64,000 nucleotides of DNA from Aliivibrio finisterrensis (GCF_008933155.1 NZ_WBVP01000004.1:62001-126000), one strand, 5' to 3'. Numbered from the stretch's first letter, positions 31,706 to 41,022 are shown. Program-made: numbers and translations. Notes: generated by a model from the letters alone, not told the origin.

Positions 31706-33397
31706 ATGAAACATAATAAAACCTCAATATTAACAAAAACCATTGCGCAAGTGATGTTACTGATTGTATTAATCTCAGTAGTTACAACTAGCTTGGCGTT
31801 GATAACCTTATCTTCTAGCTTAAAAGATGCCGAAGCCGTTAATATTGCAGGCTCATTGCGTATGCAAAGTTATCGTTTGGCTTATGATATTGAAACAAAC
31901 TCCCCTGAGCTTATTGAACACCTCAGCAAGCTCTCACAATCGATAAAATCGCCCTCTTTTAAAGCACTAGAGCAATGGTTTGTACCAGACGATATCGAAC
32001 TTTCTTATCAAGGTATTCTTTTGCAATGGCATTCTTTACAGCCCTCACTACTCAGTGACAATAAGCAGATTTACTTAAATAAAGTCTCGATTTTTGTTGA
32101 TGAGATTGACCATTTTGTGTTCCGGCTGCAGGAATTTTCAGAACGTAAATTACAACTACTTTCTCTTATTGGTTTTTTAGGTTTATCTTTAATTGTCTCT
32201 TTAAGTATTTTCATTATATTTTTTACTCAACGCAAAATTGTAAGCCCATTACATCACCTCGTTGCAGCAAGTAAAGCCATGACAAAAGGGAATTATTCGG
32301 TTCACGTTGTTCTAAAAAGTGATAATGAATTAGGACAATTAAGCGATTCGTTTAACCATATGGCAAAACAAATTGATCTCAGTTACAGAGAGCTTGAAAG
32401 CCGAGTTGAAGATAAAACAAAAAAGCTAAGCCAAGCGAACCGCTCGCTCACCACTCTCTATCAATGCTCTCAACAGCTTTCTGCGTCTCAATTAGATGAA
32501 CAAGCGTTTAAAAATATTCTAGATACTTTTGTAAATATTGAAGGCATCATAAGTGCCAGGTTAGTTGTAGAAGAAGAATCTGGTGGGGATTGGGAAATAA
32601 CCAGTGGTGAGTCAAATAACTCACCTTGGAGTTTGCAAGAACTCAGTATTGATGGAGAACAACTCGGCTATTTAATGTGGCAATTTACTTTGCCTTGCCC
32701 AGATCAAAAATTAATCACAAATATTGCCAATATTCTTGCGCGTGGCGTATTTTATAATCAAGCTCAAAAACAAACTCACCAATTAATTCTCTTAGAAGAA
32801 CGATCAGCGATTGCTAGAGAGTTACATGATTCACTTGCTCAATCACTCTCATACTTAAAAATACAAACTACGTTATTAAAGCGACAATTGGCCAAGTGTA
32901 ATTGCCAAAGTACCAATACAACACTGACTGAATTAGATGAAGGTCTTAAAAGTGCCTATACTCAATTAAGAGAACTACTTAATACCTTTAGACTAACCAT
33001 TAATAAAGCGCACTTTGGTGAGGCATTACAAGAAATTACCACCACATTAGCTTCACAAACAAAGATACGAATTCATTTGAATAATGAGCTTCCTTCTTTG
33101 CCCATAAATGCACAACAGCACGTTCATTTATTGCAATTAATTAGAGAAGCAACATTAAATGCCATCAAACACTCAAAAGCTGATAATATTATCATTACTT
33201 GTTTTCAAGAAGGTGAGCAAGGCTATATTAACATTGAAGACGACGGCGTAGGATTTAATCCTGCAGAAGAAAAAATTAATCATTATGGATTAAGGATAAT
33301 GCAAGAACGAGCACACTGTGTTCGCGGCCACCTATCCATAAACTCCGAACTAGAACACGGTTGTACAGTGAACGTAACGTTTCCACTTAACCAATAA
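31706..33397 (+). CDS. narQ: nitrate/nitrite sensor histidine kinase NarQ
   Basis: A membrane kinase sensing periplasmic nitrate and nitrite. In its 563 residues: first helix (about 12-33), a sensor domain opening with the P-box NIAGSLRMQSYRLAYD, second helix (about 148-171), HAMP, a central cysteine-containing linker, the HisKA_3 phosphorylation motif ARELHDSLAQSLSYLK with H374, and a C-terminal ATPase domain (REATLNAIKHSKAD, DDGVGF). It is divergent from nap and 18 bases ahead of narP. Confidence 0.96.
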   Translation: MKHNKTSILTKTIAQVMLLIVLISVVTTSLALITLSSSLKDAEAVNIAGSLRMQSYRLAYDIETNSPELIEHLSKLSQSIKSPSFKALEQWFVPDDIELSYQGILLQWHSLQPSLLSDNKQIYLNKVSIFVDEIDHFVFRLQEFSERKLQLLSLIGFLGLSLIVSLSIFIIFFTQRKIVSPLHHLVAASKAMTKGNYSVHVVLKSDNELGQLSDSFNHMAKQIDLSYRELESRVEDKTKKLSQANRSLTTLYQCSQQLSASQLDEQAFKNILDTFVNIEGIISARLVVEEESGGDWEITSGESNNSPWSLQELSIDGEQLGYLMWQFTLPCPDQKLITNIANILARGVFYNQAQKQTHQLILLEERSAIARELHDSLAQSLSYLKIQTTLLKRQLAKCNCQSTNTTLTELDEGLKSAYTQLRELLNTFRLTINKAHFGEALQEITTTLASQTKIRIHLNNELPSLPINAQQHVHLLQLIREATLNAIKHSKADNIIITCFQEGEQGYINIEDDGVGFNPAEEKINHYGLRIMQERAHCVRGHLSINSELEHGCTVNVTFPLNQ

Positions 33398-33415
33398 ATA
33401 ATAGAGGTACAAACT

Positions 33416-34027
33416 ATGTGGAATGTTGTTATCGTTGATGATCATCCGTTAATGCGTCGTGGTATTGGGCAATTACTTTCATTTGATGAAGAATTTACAC
33501 TCACAGGTGAAGCCAGTAACGGTACAGATGCAGTTGCACTAATCTCTAAAGATGAGCCTGACTTAGTATTATTAGATCTCAATATGAAAGGGATGTCTGG
33601 TTTAGATACCCTCCATGCGCTACGTAACGAAGGCGTAACTTGCCCTATTGTTATCTTAACGGTATCTGATAATAAACAAGACATTAAAACTTTAGTGAAG
33701 GCCGGTGCCGACGGTTACCTATTAAAAGACAGTGAACCAGATGAATTAATTGCTTTATTAAAAGAAGCAATGAAAGGTGGAAAGGCTTATTCAGAGCAAG
33801 TAAAAGCGTGCTTAGAACAAGAAACTAACGGTGATGATAAACTGGAAAGTTTAACCGCTCGTGAGCTTGAGATCTTACAAAATGTCGCTAAAGGTATGCG
33901 TAATAAGCAAGTGGCCGATAAACTGTTTATTTCTGAGGCTACCGTAAAGGTACACATGAAAAGTTTATTGAAAAAGTTGAATGTAAAATCACGAGTAGCG
34001 GCAACTCTACTCTACTTGGATTCTTAA
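33416..34027 (+). CDS. narP: nitrate/nitrite response regulator NarP
   Basis: Partner of NarQ. The 203-residue protein has a receiver domain with phospho-acceptor D54 (LVLLDLNMKG) and K104-region, and a LuxR/NarL-type helix-turn-helix at the C-terminus (TARELEILQNVAKGMRNKQ, LFISEATVKVHMK). It is more likely NarP than NarL given its pairing with narQ and nap. An AGAGGT site precedes the ATG. Confidence 0.95.
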   Translation: MWNVVIVDDHPLMRRGIGQLLSFDEEFTLTGEASNGTDAVALISKDEPDLVLLDLNMKGMSGLDTLHALRNEGVTCPIVILTVSDNKQDIKTLVKAGADGYLLKDSEPDELIALLKEAMKGGKAYSEQVKACLEQETNGDDKLESLTARELEILQNVAKGMRNKQVADKLFISEATVKVHMKSLLKKLNVKSRVAATLLYLDS

Positions 34028-34028
34028 T

Positions 34029-34364
34029 ATGAAATTATTTCTTTCTGTTCTTTTAAGCCTGACTTTACTCAGTGGCTGTGCTATCACAACACAACCAATA
34101 GATACAAAGTCTGAAGCCATTACTCTGTATTATAATGACAGCATTATTCAAGATCAAAAATGTACTGAAGTGGGAACGGTGACAGGAAGCGAAGGCCATT
34201 GGTACACGTTCTTTTTTATATCAAACAAAGATCTTATGATCGCAGCAGTTAATGATATTAAAAATGAAGCTCAAGCATTAAACGCAAATACTATTGTACT
34301 TCAAGATCCAATGGCATTTAACACATCAGTGACTATGCTTGGTTCTGCTTATATTTGTCCATAA
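34029..34364 (+). CDS. DUF4156 family lipoprotein
   Basis: A 111-residue lipoprotein with signal MKLFLSVLLSLTLLSGC. The mature part, with KCTEVGTVTGSEGHWYTFF and ANTIVLQDPM, fits the DUF4156 family (small envelope proteins of unknown role). Its ATG comes one base after the narP stop (TAATATG), so it is translated with narQP. Whether it acts in nitrate sensing is unknown. Confidence 0.85.
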   Translation: MKLFLSVLLSLTLLSGCAITTQPIDTKSEAITLYYNDSIIQDQKCTEVGTVTGSEGHWYTFFFISNKDLMIAAVNDIKNEAQALNANTIVLQDPMAFNTSVTMLGSAYICP

Positions 34365-34417
34365 TGCTTATACCATCGTAGTAAATAATAATACCAAAAC
34401 AAAATCTTACGCAAACA

Positions 34418-34445
34418 AAAACGCCAACAATAATGTTGGCGTTTT
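34418..34445. terminator. bidirectional terminator after the narQP operon
   Basis: An 11-base-pair perfect stem (AAAACGCCAAC with GTTGGCGTTTT) and a six-base loop, between the lipoprotein gene and the convergent winged-helix gene. Confidence 0.92.
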
Positions 34446-34477
34446 ATTCACTCTTTAGTAAGCCTAAAAATAGCAGA

Positions 34478-34759
34478 CTAATGATATAAGGTTGATGCGA
34501 TTTCATCTTCGCGCGAACACACCCAGTCAGGATCATACGGCCCCCAATCTGAAAGGCGATAATATCCGTCGTTGTGACGTCGACCATCTTGAATAAACAT
34601 TAACTCTATACCAATACCAGGCAGGGCTTTCAATACATCTTGAATCGTACGACGAGGCCAACCGGTTAGCTCAACAAGCTTAGGCACATTCGGCCTTTCT
34701 AAATTATGTACCAATAACGCTAAATATAAGCGTCTGGCAAACACTGGATTCAACTCCAT
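34478..34759 (-). CDS. small winged helix-turn-helix protein
   Basis: A 93-residue basic protein. The segment VPKLVELTGWPRRTIQDVLKAL is helix-turn-helix-like, followed by a probable wing (DGRRHNDGYYRLSDWG). This resembles the PF09904 type of small winged-helix proteins, known only as predicted regulators. I choose ATG 34759, since CAGGAGG lies just ahead of it; an upstream in-frame alternative start at 34786 lacks such a site. Targets are unknown. Confidence 0.7.
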   Translation of the reverse strand: MELNPVFARRLYLALLVHNLERPNVPKLVELTGWPRRTIQDVLKALPGIGIELMFIQDGRRHNDGYYRLSDWGPYDPDWVCSREDEIASTLYH

Positions 34760-34910
34760 TGATACCTCCTGATTTAATAAGACCAATTATTAATCATTCA
34801 ATATTAAGGGTGTTGAGATTGATCAACTAATTACGAAAATAATCCTATATTTTGATTAAAAAATACATATAAGTGCATTTTTTGTAATTAGTTTTCATAA
34901 CCATCTTGCT

Positions 34911-35111
34911 ATGAATATAAATAATCACCCAATGTTAACGGTCCCTCCCCCTTTAACAGTACCACCACAATCTATCGCATCACCACTTCTTGCCGCCGCT
35001 TTTCCATCATTCATTCCATTTTTGATATTGATTAAAATTTGTATATTTTCTCAACAAAGAGCAAAATTATGGCAAAGAAAAAGACGAGTCACTTCAAATT
35101 ATAATCAATAG
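34911..35111 (+). CDS. doubtful 66-residue open reading frame, Pro-rich with one hydrophobic helix
   Basis: The reading frame encodes a Pro-rich start (MLTVPPPLTVPPQSIASP), a hydrophobic helix (FIPFLILIKICIF) and a basic tail (RAKLWQRKRR). That layout is protein-like, but no ribosome site is visible. It is the only candidate gene in the 424 bases between 34760 and 35183; the rest is AT-rich with no hairpin of note. Confidence 0.3.
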   Translation: MNINNHPMLTVPPPLTVPPQSIASPLLAAAFPSFIPFLILIKICIFSQQRAKLWQRKRRVTSNYNQ

Positions 35112-35183
35112 AATACTAAATAACGCACAGCTCTGGCGTATTTGCTCAAATCTCGTTATAAATAGACCGTAATTAATAACATA

Positions 35184-35543
35184 ATGAAGAAAGTCATGAC
35201 TACAATTTACGGAATTAAAAACTGCGATACCATTAAGAAGTGCAAAAAATGGTTAGACGCCAACGAAATCACCTTTACTTATCACGATTACCGTTCTGAT
35301 GGCATTGATAAAGAAATGGTTACTACGTTTGTTCAACAATTAGGATGGGAAAACGTGGTAAACAAACGAGGCACGACTTACCGCCAGTTGAGTGACGAGC
35401 AAAAAGCATCCCTTAATGAAGAAGCCGCAATTGAATTATTGCTAGAAATGCCAGCAATGATCAAACGCCCTGTTCTTATTCATAATAATGAATTCCATTT
35501 AGGTTTTAAACCCGCTCAATACGAAACCCTGTTTAACGTTTAA
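35184..35543 (+). CDS. ArsC/Spx-family thioredoxin-fold protein (YffB-like)
   Basis: A 119-residue protein with the thioredoxin-like active segment YGIKNCDTIKKCKKWLD and the conserved RPVLIHNNEFHLGFKP near the end. This matches the YffB group of the ArsC family (a putative glutathione-dependent reductase, function unproven). Start may be ATG 35184 or ATG 35196. It precedes dapE by 50 bases, as yffB precedes dapE in Escherichia coli. Confidence 0.88.
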   Translation: MKKVMTTIYGIKNCDTIKKCKKWLDANEITFTYHDYRSDGIDKEMVTTFVQQLGWENVVNKRGTTYRQLSDEQKASLNEEAAIELLLEMPAMIKRPVLIHNNEFHLGFKPAQYETLFNV

Positions 35544-35593
35544 TTTACTGTATTATTACAGTGACCGTTTAGAATGAAGTAAAGGAATACATA

Positions 35594-36727
35594 ATGTCAG
35601 ATACCCCAACACTAGCGCTTGCTAAAGATCTATTGAGTCGCCAATCCGTCACCCCTGAAGATGCCGGCTGCCAAGAATTAATGATTAAACGCTTAGAAGC
35701 ACTTGGTTTTAGCATTGAAATCATGGTTTTTGAGGACACGACCAATTTTTGGGCTCGTCGTGGCACAGAAGCACCACTGTTTACTTTTGCAGGCCATACC
35801 GATGTCGTACCAACCGGATCACTAGATCATTGGAATACCAACCCATTTGAACCAACCATTATTGATGGCATGTTGTACGCTCGTGGAGCAGCAGACATGA
35901 AGGGCTCACTGGCTTGTATGGTTGTTGCCGTTGAGCGTTTTGTTGCTGAACATCCTGATCATAAAGGGTCAATTTCTTTTTTAATCACATCCGATGAAGA
36001 AGGCCCATTCATTAATGGAACCACTCGTGTAGTAGATACACTACAAGAGCGTAATGAAATTATTGATATGTGTATTGTGGGTGAGCCATCCAGCACTGAT
36101 TATGTGGGTGATGTGGTTAAAAATGGCCGTCGTGGCTCTCTTACTGGCAACTTAACCGTAAAAGGTATTCAGGGACACGTTGCTTACCCTCACATCGCTC
36201 GAAACCCGATTCATCAAGCAATGCCTGCATTAACTGAATTAGTCATGACTGAGTGGGATAAAGGTAATGATTACTTTCCCCCAACCAGTTTTCAAATTCC
36301 AAATATGAATGGCGGTACAGGAGCATCTAATGTGATCCCTGGGGATGTTGAAGTCATGTTTAACTTTCGATTCAGCACAGAATCCACCGTTGAAAGCTTA
36401 CAGCAACGTGTTATTGATACATTGAATAAACACGATGTAGAGTATGACTTAAATTGGATTATCAATGGCCTGCCATTCTTAACCGATACTGGCGACCTAC
36501 TCACTGCCGTTGTCAATGCTGTTGATACGGTTAATCAGCAAAAACCTCAACTATTAACCACTGGTGGCACATCTGATGGTCGTTTCATTGCACAAATGGG
36601 ATCTCAGGTTATTGAACTTGGTCCGGTTAATGCCACTATCCATAAGGTAAATGAGTGCGTAAAAGTTGATGATTTAGAAAAACTGACTGATATGTATCAA
36701 GAAGTCTTAAATAATCTACTCGCGTAA
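35594..36727 (+). CDS. dapE: succinyl-diaminopimelate desuccinylase
   Basis: A zinc peptidase-family enzyme in lysine and diaminopimelate synthesis. The 377-residue protein shows GHTDVVPTG (metal histidine), [12 protein letters not shown], and the catalytic glutamates in TSDEEGP. AAAGGA lies ten bases ahead of the ATG. It lies between the YffB-like gene and a VanY-type peptidase gene. Confidence 0.97.
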   Translation: MSDTPTLALAKDLLSRQSVTPEDAGCQELMIKRLEALGFSIEIMVFEDTTNFWARRGTEAPLFTFAGHTDVVPTGSLDHWNTNPFEPTIIDGMLYARGAADMKGSLACMVVAVERFVAEHPDHKGSISFLITSDEEGPFINGTTRVVDTLQERNEIIDMCIVGEPSSTDYVGDVVKNGRRGSLTGNLTVKGIQGHVAYPHIARNPIHQAMPALTELVMTEWDKGNDYFPPTSFQIPNMNGGTGASNVIPGDVEVMFNFRFSTESTVESLQQRVIDTLNKHDVEYDLNWIINGLPFLTDTGDLLTAVVNAVDTVNQQKPQLLTTGGTSDGRFIAQMGSQVIELGPVNATIHKVNECVKVDDLEKLTDMYQEVLNNLLA

Positions 36728-36739
36728 TCATCGATTAGC

Positions 36740-36772
36740 GCTATGATGGGAGGAAGATCCTCTCATCATAGC
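36740..36772 (+). other. long hairpin between dapE and the VanY-type gene
   Basis: GCTATGATGGGAGGA pairs with TCCTCTCATCATAGC (15 pairs, one G-U) around a three-base loop. There is no T run behind it, so it is not a typical terminator. It ends 11 bases ahead of the next ATG, which has no clear ribosome site, so it may protect the message or limit translation. Confidence 0.7.
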
Positions 36773-36783
36773 ATTGGTACTTT

Positions 36784-37452
36784 ATGACTTATCAAGAACT
36801 GACAGGCTTATCAAGCCAACACCTTTCTTTTGTTACCCCTTATCGTCAACTTCATCATGATTGTGTCTCTTCATTTAAATCATTAGAAAAAGCAGCGCAG
36901 GACGCAGGATTTGCTCTGACTATTGCCAGTAGCTTTCGTGATTTTGAACGTCAACTTATGATTTGGAATAATAAATTTAATGGTATTCGCCCTATTTCTG
37001 GCAATGATGGACTACCACTAGATACCAGCAGCATGAGTGATATAGAGAAAGTTCACGCCATTATGCGTTGGTCTGCCCTTCCCGGCTCTAGCCGTCACCA
37101 CTGGGGAACCGACCTTGATGTCTATGCTGAAAATACGCTTCCAGAAGGTATCAATCTTCAACTTGAGCCCTGGGAATACAATACCGGTCACCAAACTCAA
37201 TTTAGTGAGTGGTTACAAGAGAATGCCTCACAACATGGGTTCTTTTTCCCTTATAACGCAGATAGGAAAGGCGTAGCTGTCGAACCTTGGCATATTAGCC
37301 ATAAAGAAAAAGGGGCAGAATTAATGGCAATGTTAACGCCCGATATTCTGTTGCAAGTATGGGAAGGCGTCGACTTAGCCGGAAAAGACACTATCATTAA
37401 ACATATTGATACACTATTTGTACGCTACGTTACTAATATTAGTAAGGATTAA
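36784..37452 (+). CDS. M15 family (VanY-type) D-Ala-D-Ala carboxypeptidase
   Basis: A 222-residue zinc peptidase of the VanY/M15B type, which trims peptidoglycan side chains or crosslinks. The fold markers are SSFRDFERQLMIWNNKF, the zinc motif SRHHWGTDLDVY and the catalytic/zinc segment VEPWHIS. No signal peptide is visible, so it may act in the cytoplasm or be exported otherwise. It begins right after a large hairpin and is followed by DUF2897 after two bases. Confidence 0.88.
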   Translation: MTYQELTGLSSQHLSFVTPYRQLHHDCVSSFKSLEKAAQDAGFALTIASSFRDFERQLMIWNNKFNGIRPISGNDGLPLDTSSMSDIEKVHAIMRWSALPGSSRHHWGTDLDVYAENTLPEGINLQLEPWEYNTGHQTQFSEWLQENASQHGFFFPYNADRKGVAVEPWHISHKEKGAELMAMLTPDILLQVWEGVDLAGKDTIIKHIDTLFVRYVTNISKD

Positions 37453-37454
37453 AT

Positions 37455-37658
37455 ATGGAATGGTTAATGAACCCTTGGGTTATCATCGTGATTGTTTTAA
37501 GTGTGGTCATTGGTAATCTTGCTGCTTTAAAAGCAACGGCAAATATGAAATTTAAGCACACAAAAAAAACAGCCACTCCTCAAGAAAAAGAGGGAAAATC
37601 AGAGCAAGAAACAACCATTCAGAATAAGACAGAAGATGAAAAAAAAGACGCTCAGTAA
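37455..37658 (+). CDS. DUF2897 family small membrane protein
   Basis: A 67-residue protein with one membrane helix (NPWVIIVIVLSVVIGNLAAL) and a highly charged Lys/Glu tail. It matches DUF2897, a family of unknown function. Starts two bases after the VanY-type gene and is surely co-transcribed. The last codons also form one arm of the bamC terminator. Confidence 0.82.
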   Translation: MEWLMNPWVIIVIVLSVVIGNLAALKATANMKFKHTKKTATPQEKEGKSEQETTIQNKTEDEKKDAQ

Positions 37659-37672
37659 AATGAGCGCCTTTT
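37643..37672 (-). terminator. terminator of dapA-bamC, overlapping the DUF2897 coding end
   Basis: On the minus strand AAAAGGCGCTCA pairs with TGAGCGTCTTTT around a six-base loop and is followed by T residues. One arm lies inside the convergent DUF2897 gene. Confidence 0.82.
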
Positions 37673-37694
37673 GCTGATACATTAACCTGTGATT

Positions 37695-38747
37695 TTACTC
37701 TTCAGGTTTTTCTTCTTTCGGCATCTTATTTGATTTTTCAATCATAGCGGCAAGCACAGGAACCACAGAATCTAATGTCGCTTCATTAACAGGTTTACCT
37801 GCTGCATCCGTCACGTTAATAGAGGTACGGTTACCTAAGTCACCGAGTAATAGATTATATTTCTTGCTTTTAAAAGAAAGTGGTTTTGTACCAATTTCTT
37901 CCCAGAACTCATCATCAGGCTCTTTGTATTTCACTTCAATCGTACCTTGAGAGCGGTTTCTGTCTTCAATGGTTAATCCCATCATAGGCAATAGCTCACC
38001 CAGGCGCTCCCAGAAGATATTATACGGCGCACGAGCAATAATAACCGGCAAGCCACTTCTGTCTTGGCCCATAGATATTGGAATACGCTTAACTAATTCT
38101 TCAGCACGTATGCGGGCTTCTTCACGCAGTTGTTCATCATAAGCTGACGTCACTAAATTAGTCATCAAAATGTTGTAACGTGCTTTATTCGCTTGAGTTA
38201 CTTCAGTTTGCTTACCATCAACTTGCCAATCAATTAACGTAATTTGAAAGCCTGAGCGATTATTTTCACTCAATTTTTCAATATTGTAGCGCGCACCAAA
38301 CTCATGGTCTTCATCTTCTGAACTCCATGTAAGCCAATCTGTTTCTATCTTATCGTCACTTTGCGAAACAATACCAACATCACGTTTTTCAATTAGCGTT
38401 AATACCGTTTGCCATAGTTTATCGACGCCTTCTTCTTTCACAAGCCATACGGTCACTTCACCCTTTTGCTCTTCAATACGAGCACCAGGGATCAATTCAA
38501 GCACTTGCTGAGGTGGACGAATATCCACGTCTTTCCCAATTCCACCACTGTACTCATTTTTTGGAATATCATACTGAGGGTAGAACTCAGGTCTTGCCTC
38601 TGCAGGCTGCTTCCACTCTTCTAATGGTGGAGTATCCAAGTATTTAAAATCTTGTTTGGCTTGGCGACGCTCTGTTGGACTGCTTGAACACGCTGATAGC
38701 ACAGCAATCATCAATGATCCAACAACAAAGCGAGTCTTCACTTTCAT
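37695..38747 (-). CDS. bamC: outer membrane assembly lipoprotein BamC
   Basis: Part of the Bam complex that inserts beta-barrel proteins in the outer membrane. The 350-residue lipoprotein has signal MKVKTRFVVGSLMIAVLSAC and the family's unstructured N-terminal stretch with PEFYPQYDIPKNEYSGG, then two helix-grip domains. It is somewhat Glu/Lys-rich at the C-terminus (KMPKEEKPEE). It directly follows dapA, as in Escherichia coli. Confidence 0.93.
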   Translation of the reverse strand: MKVKTRFVVGSLMIAVLSACSSSPTERRQAKQDFKYLDTPPLEEWKQPAEARPEFYPQYDIPKNEYSGGIGKDVDIRPPQQVLELIPGARIEEQKGEVTVWLVKEEGVDKLWQTVLTLIEKRDVGIVSQSDDKIETDWLTWSSEDEDHEFGARYNIEKLSENNRSGFQITLIDWQVDGKQTEVTQANKARYNILMTNLVTSAYDEQLREEARIRAEELVKRIPISMGQDRSGLPVIIARAPYNIFWERLGELLPMMGLTIEDRNRSQGTIEVKYKEPDDEFWEEIGTKPLSFKSKKYNLLLGDLGNRTSINVTDAAGKPVNEATLDSVVPVLAAMIEKSNKMPKEEKPEE

Positions 38748-38758
38748 TTTTAATCCTA

Positions 38759-39640
38759 TTACTTCAGCACACCAGCACTAATTAAGGCTTGTTCAACCAC
38801 AGGCTGTAATGATGAGCTTAGTTCCGTCAATGGTAAACGAATATCTGAGTGAGTAATCATACCTAAACGATGCGCTGCCCATTTCACTGGAATTGGGTTT
38901 GCTTCAACGAATAAATCTTTATGTAGTGGCATTAAGCGTTGGTTAATCACTTCCGCTTCTTCAAATTTACCTTGAGCCGCTAATGCGAACATGGTTGCCA
39001 TCTCTTTTGCTGCAACATTTGACGTTACCGAAATAACACCGTGACCGCCTAACTTAACAAAATCAAGCGCTGTTGCATCATCACCACTAATTTGGATAAA
39101 CTTTTCGCCACAAAGTTCACGAGTAAGTGCAACTCTCTCTAAATCACCGGTTGCATCTTTTAGTGCCACAATGTTGTCAAACTCTGACAAACGAGCCACA
39201 GTTTCAGGTAATAAATCTACCGCAGTACGACCAGGTACATTATAAAGAATTTGAGGGATATCTGTTGCTTCAGAGATCGCTTTATAATGTTGGAATAAAC
39301 CTTCTTGGGTTGGCTTATTATAGTAAGGCGTCACACTGAGACAGCCTGCAACACCGGAGTCGTGGAAAAGCTTACTAAATGTTACCGCTTCATGAGTGGC
39401 ATTAGCACCAGTGCCAGCAATAACAGGAATTCGTCCATCAGCAAATTCTAGTGTTTTCATCACTAGTTTGACATGCTCTTCTACACTTAATGTCGCGGAT
39501 TCACCGGTTGTACCAACAGCAACAATACCATTAGTACCGGCATTAATATGATAATCTACTAGGTTTTTTAAGCTGTTGTAATCTACTTCACCATCGGTAT
39601 CTAATGGTGTAACTAATGCGACAATGCTACCTGAGAACAT
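38759..39640 (-). CDS. dapA: 4-hydroxy-tetrahydrodipicolinate synthase
   Basis: First committed enzyme of lysine/diaminopimelate synthesis, condensing pyruvate with aspartate semialdehyde. The 293-residue protein has [10 protein letters not shown], the Tyr motif LYNVPGRT and the Schiff-base lysine in [10 protein letters not shown]. It is divergent from gcvR; the 274 bases between hold AT-rich promoter DNA and no gene. Confidence 0.97.
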   Translation of the reverse strand: MFSGSIVALVTPLDTDGEVDYNSLKNLVDYHINAGTNGIVAVGTTGESATLSVEEHVKLVMKTLEFADGRIPVIAGTGANATHEAVTFSKLFHDSGVAGCLSVTPYYNKPTQEGLFQHYKAISEATDIPQILYNVPGRTAVDLLPETVARLSEFDNIVALKDATGDLERVALTRELCGEKFIQISGDDATALDFVKLGGHGVISVTSNVAAKEMATMFALAAQGKFEEAEVINQRLMPLHKDLFVEANPIPVKWAAHRLGMITHSDIRLPLTELSSSLQPVVEQALISAGVLK

Positions 39641-39914
39641 ATCCTTCTCCCTTTTTTCTTAGCCTGAGTGTGCGAATTAATTCTGTTATTCATTAATTTC
39701 ACAGCAAAGAGTCATCGTCCTTGACCACGGTAAACACCCTATGGTTTTCATCTTCTATGCTATGAGCAGAATAATTCAATCAATATACTCAAGGATATTA
39801 CATAAGAGCCTCTGTTGTAGAGTCTTTTTTTTGACGATTGTCGACTATTGCTTGCTTATCACACAATCACTTGCGTGTTAGTATTAGGGTATCTTTTTCA
39901 ATAACGAGTTTTTT

Positions 39915-40445
39915 ATGCCTCAGTACCTTGTAATTACCGCGGTTGGTACAGACAGACCGGGTATCTCTAATAAGGTGACTCGTCTTGTCACTGAATCAAG
40001 CTGCAATATTGTTGATAGCCGTATAGCGTCGTTTGGTAATGAATTTACGCTTATCATGCTGCTCTCTGGTACTGCAAATGCGATTTCTCGTATTGAAAAT
40101 ACCTTACCTTTACTTGGGCAACAGCACGATTTAATCACCATGATGAAGCGAACATCACCTCATCAAGAGAAAGATATTTTTTATACTATTGATGCCTTTG
40201 TCGAATCAGAAGATCGCCCTGGATTAACCGAAAAATTCACTGACTTCTTAGCCAATCGCGATATTGATTTAAAAACGCTTAGTGCTCAAACGCTTAAAAA
40301 GGGCGAAAACCAAAACACGTTTCAAATTCAAATTACCGCTGAAATCTTTCAAGAATGTCACATCATTGAAATTCAAGAGCAATTTAATGCACTGTGTGAG
40401 TCATTAGGCGTCAGCGGAAAAATAAATTTTTATAAAACCAATTAA
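39915..40445 (+). CDS. gcvR: glycine cleavage system transcriptional repressor GcvR
   Basis: A 176-residue protein of two ACT domains (about 4-80 and 92-170) that binds GcvA to repress glycine cleavage genes. The start QYLVITAVGTDRPGI and the second copy's DAFVESEDRPGLTEKFTDF are typical. It lies 23 bases ahead of bcp, as in other gammaproteobacteria. Confidence 0.93.
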   Translation: MPQYLVITAVGTDRPGISNKVTRLVTESSCNIVDSRIASFGNEFTLIMLLSGTANAISRIENTLPLLGQQHDLITMMKRTSPHQEKDIFYTIDAFVESEDRPGLTEKFTDFLANRDIDLKTLSAQTLKKGENQNTFQIQITAEIFQECHIIEIQEQFNALCESLGVSGKINFYKTN

Positions 40446-40468
40446 AAAAACAGTTAAAAGGAAATAGC

Positions 40469-40939
40469 ATGATCACGCCACTAGCCGCAGGCTCACCTGC
40501 ACCAGACGTATCACTTATTGATCAGAATGGAGAGTCTATTTCTCTTGCTGATTTAAAAGGAAAGAAAGTTCTATTTTATTTCTACCCAAAAGCAATGACG
40601 CCAGGATGTACCGTTCAAGCTCAAGGTCTTCGTGACATTAAAGCGGAGTTAGATGCCCATAACGTCGTAACACTGGGTGTCAGTATTGATCCTGTGAAAC
40701 GCCTAGGTAAATTCATTGAGCGTGACGGCTTAAACTTCACCTTATTATCAGATGAAGACCATGCAGCAGCAGACGCATTCGGTGTGTGGGGCGAGAAAAA
40801 ATTCATGGGGAAAGTATACGATGGTCTGCACCGTATTAGCTTTCTAATTAATGAAGAAGGTGTTATTGAACACGTGTTTAACAAATTCAAAACCAAAACA
40901 CACCATGAAGTGGTATTGGACTATTTAAATAATAAGTAA
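40469..40939 (+). CDS. bcp: thioredoxin-dependent thiol peroxidase (Bcp), one-cysteine form
   Basis: A peroxiredoxin of the Bcp/PrxQ family that reduces hydroperoxides. Its 156 residues show the peroxidatic cysteine C47 in KAMTPGCTVQAQGLRD. The resolving cysteine found five residues later in Escherichia coli Bcp is Q52 here, and no other cysteine exists in the protein, so it must use a partner thiol. AAAAGGA lies eight bases before the ATG. Confidence 0.95.
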   Translation: MITPLAAGSPAPDVSLIDQNGESISLADLKGKKVLFYFYPKAMTPGCTVQAQGLRDIKAELDAHNVVTLGVSIDPVKRLGKFIERDGLNFTLLSDEDHAAADAFGVWGEKKFMGKVYDGLHRISFLINEEGVIEHVFNKFKTKTHHEVVLDYLNNK

Positions 40940-40964
40940 CCAAAAAAATAATCACTTAGTCATT

Positions 40965-41001
40965 AAAAAAGGCGATGCTCGTAAGATAGCATCGCCTTTT
41001 T
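40965..41001. terminator. bidirectional terminator between bcp and perM
   Basis: AAAAAGGCGATGCT pairs with AGCATCGCCTTTTT (14 pairs) around an eight-base loop. Confidence 0.95.
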
Positions 41002-41022
41002 ATTTTTAAAAACCAGCTAATC

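Noticed and set aside
39790-39840. Short hairpin near dapA/gcvR followed by T residues
   Set aside because: The stem is only four base pairs and lies in a divergent promoter region, so it is unlikely to terminate transcription.
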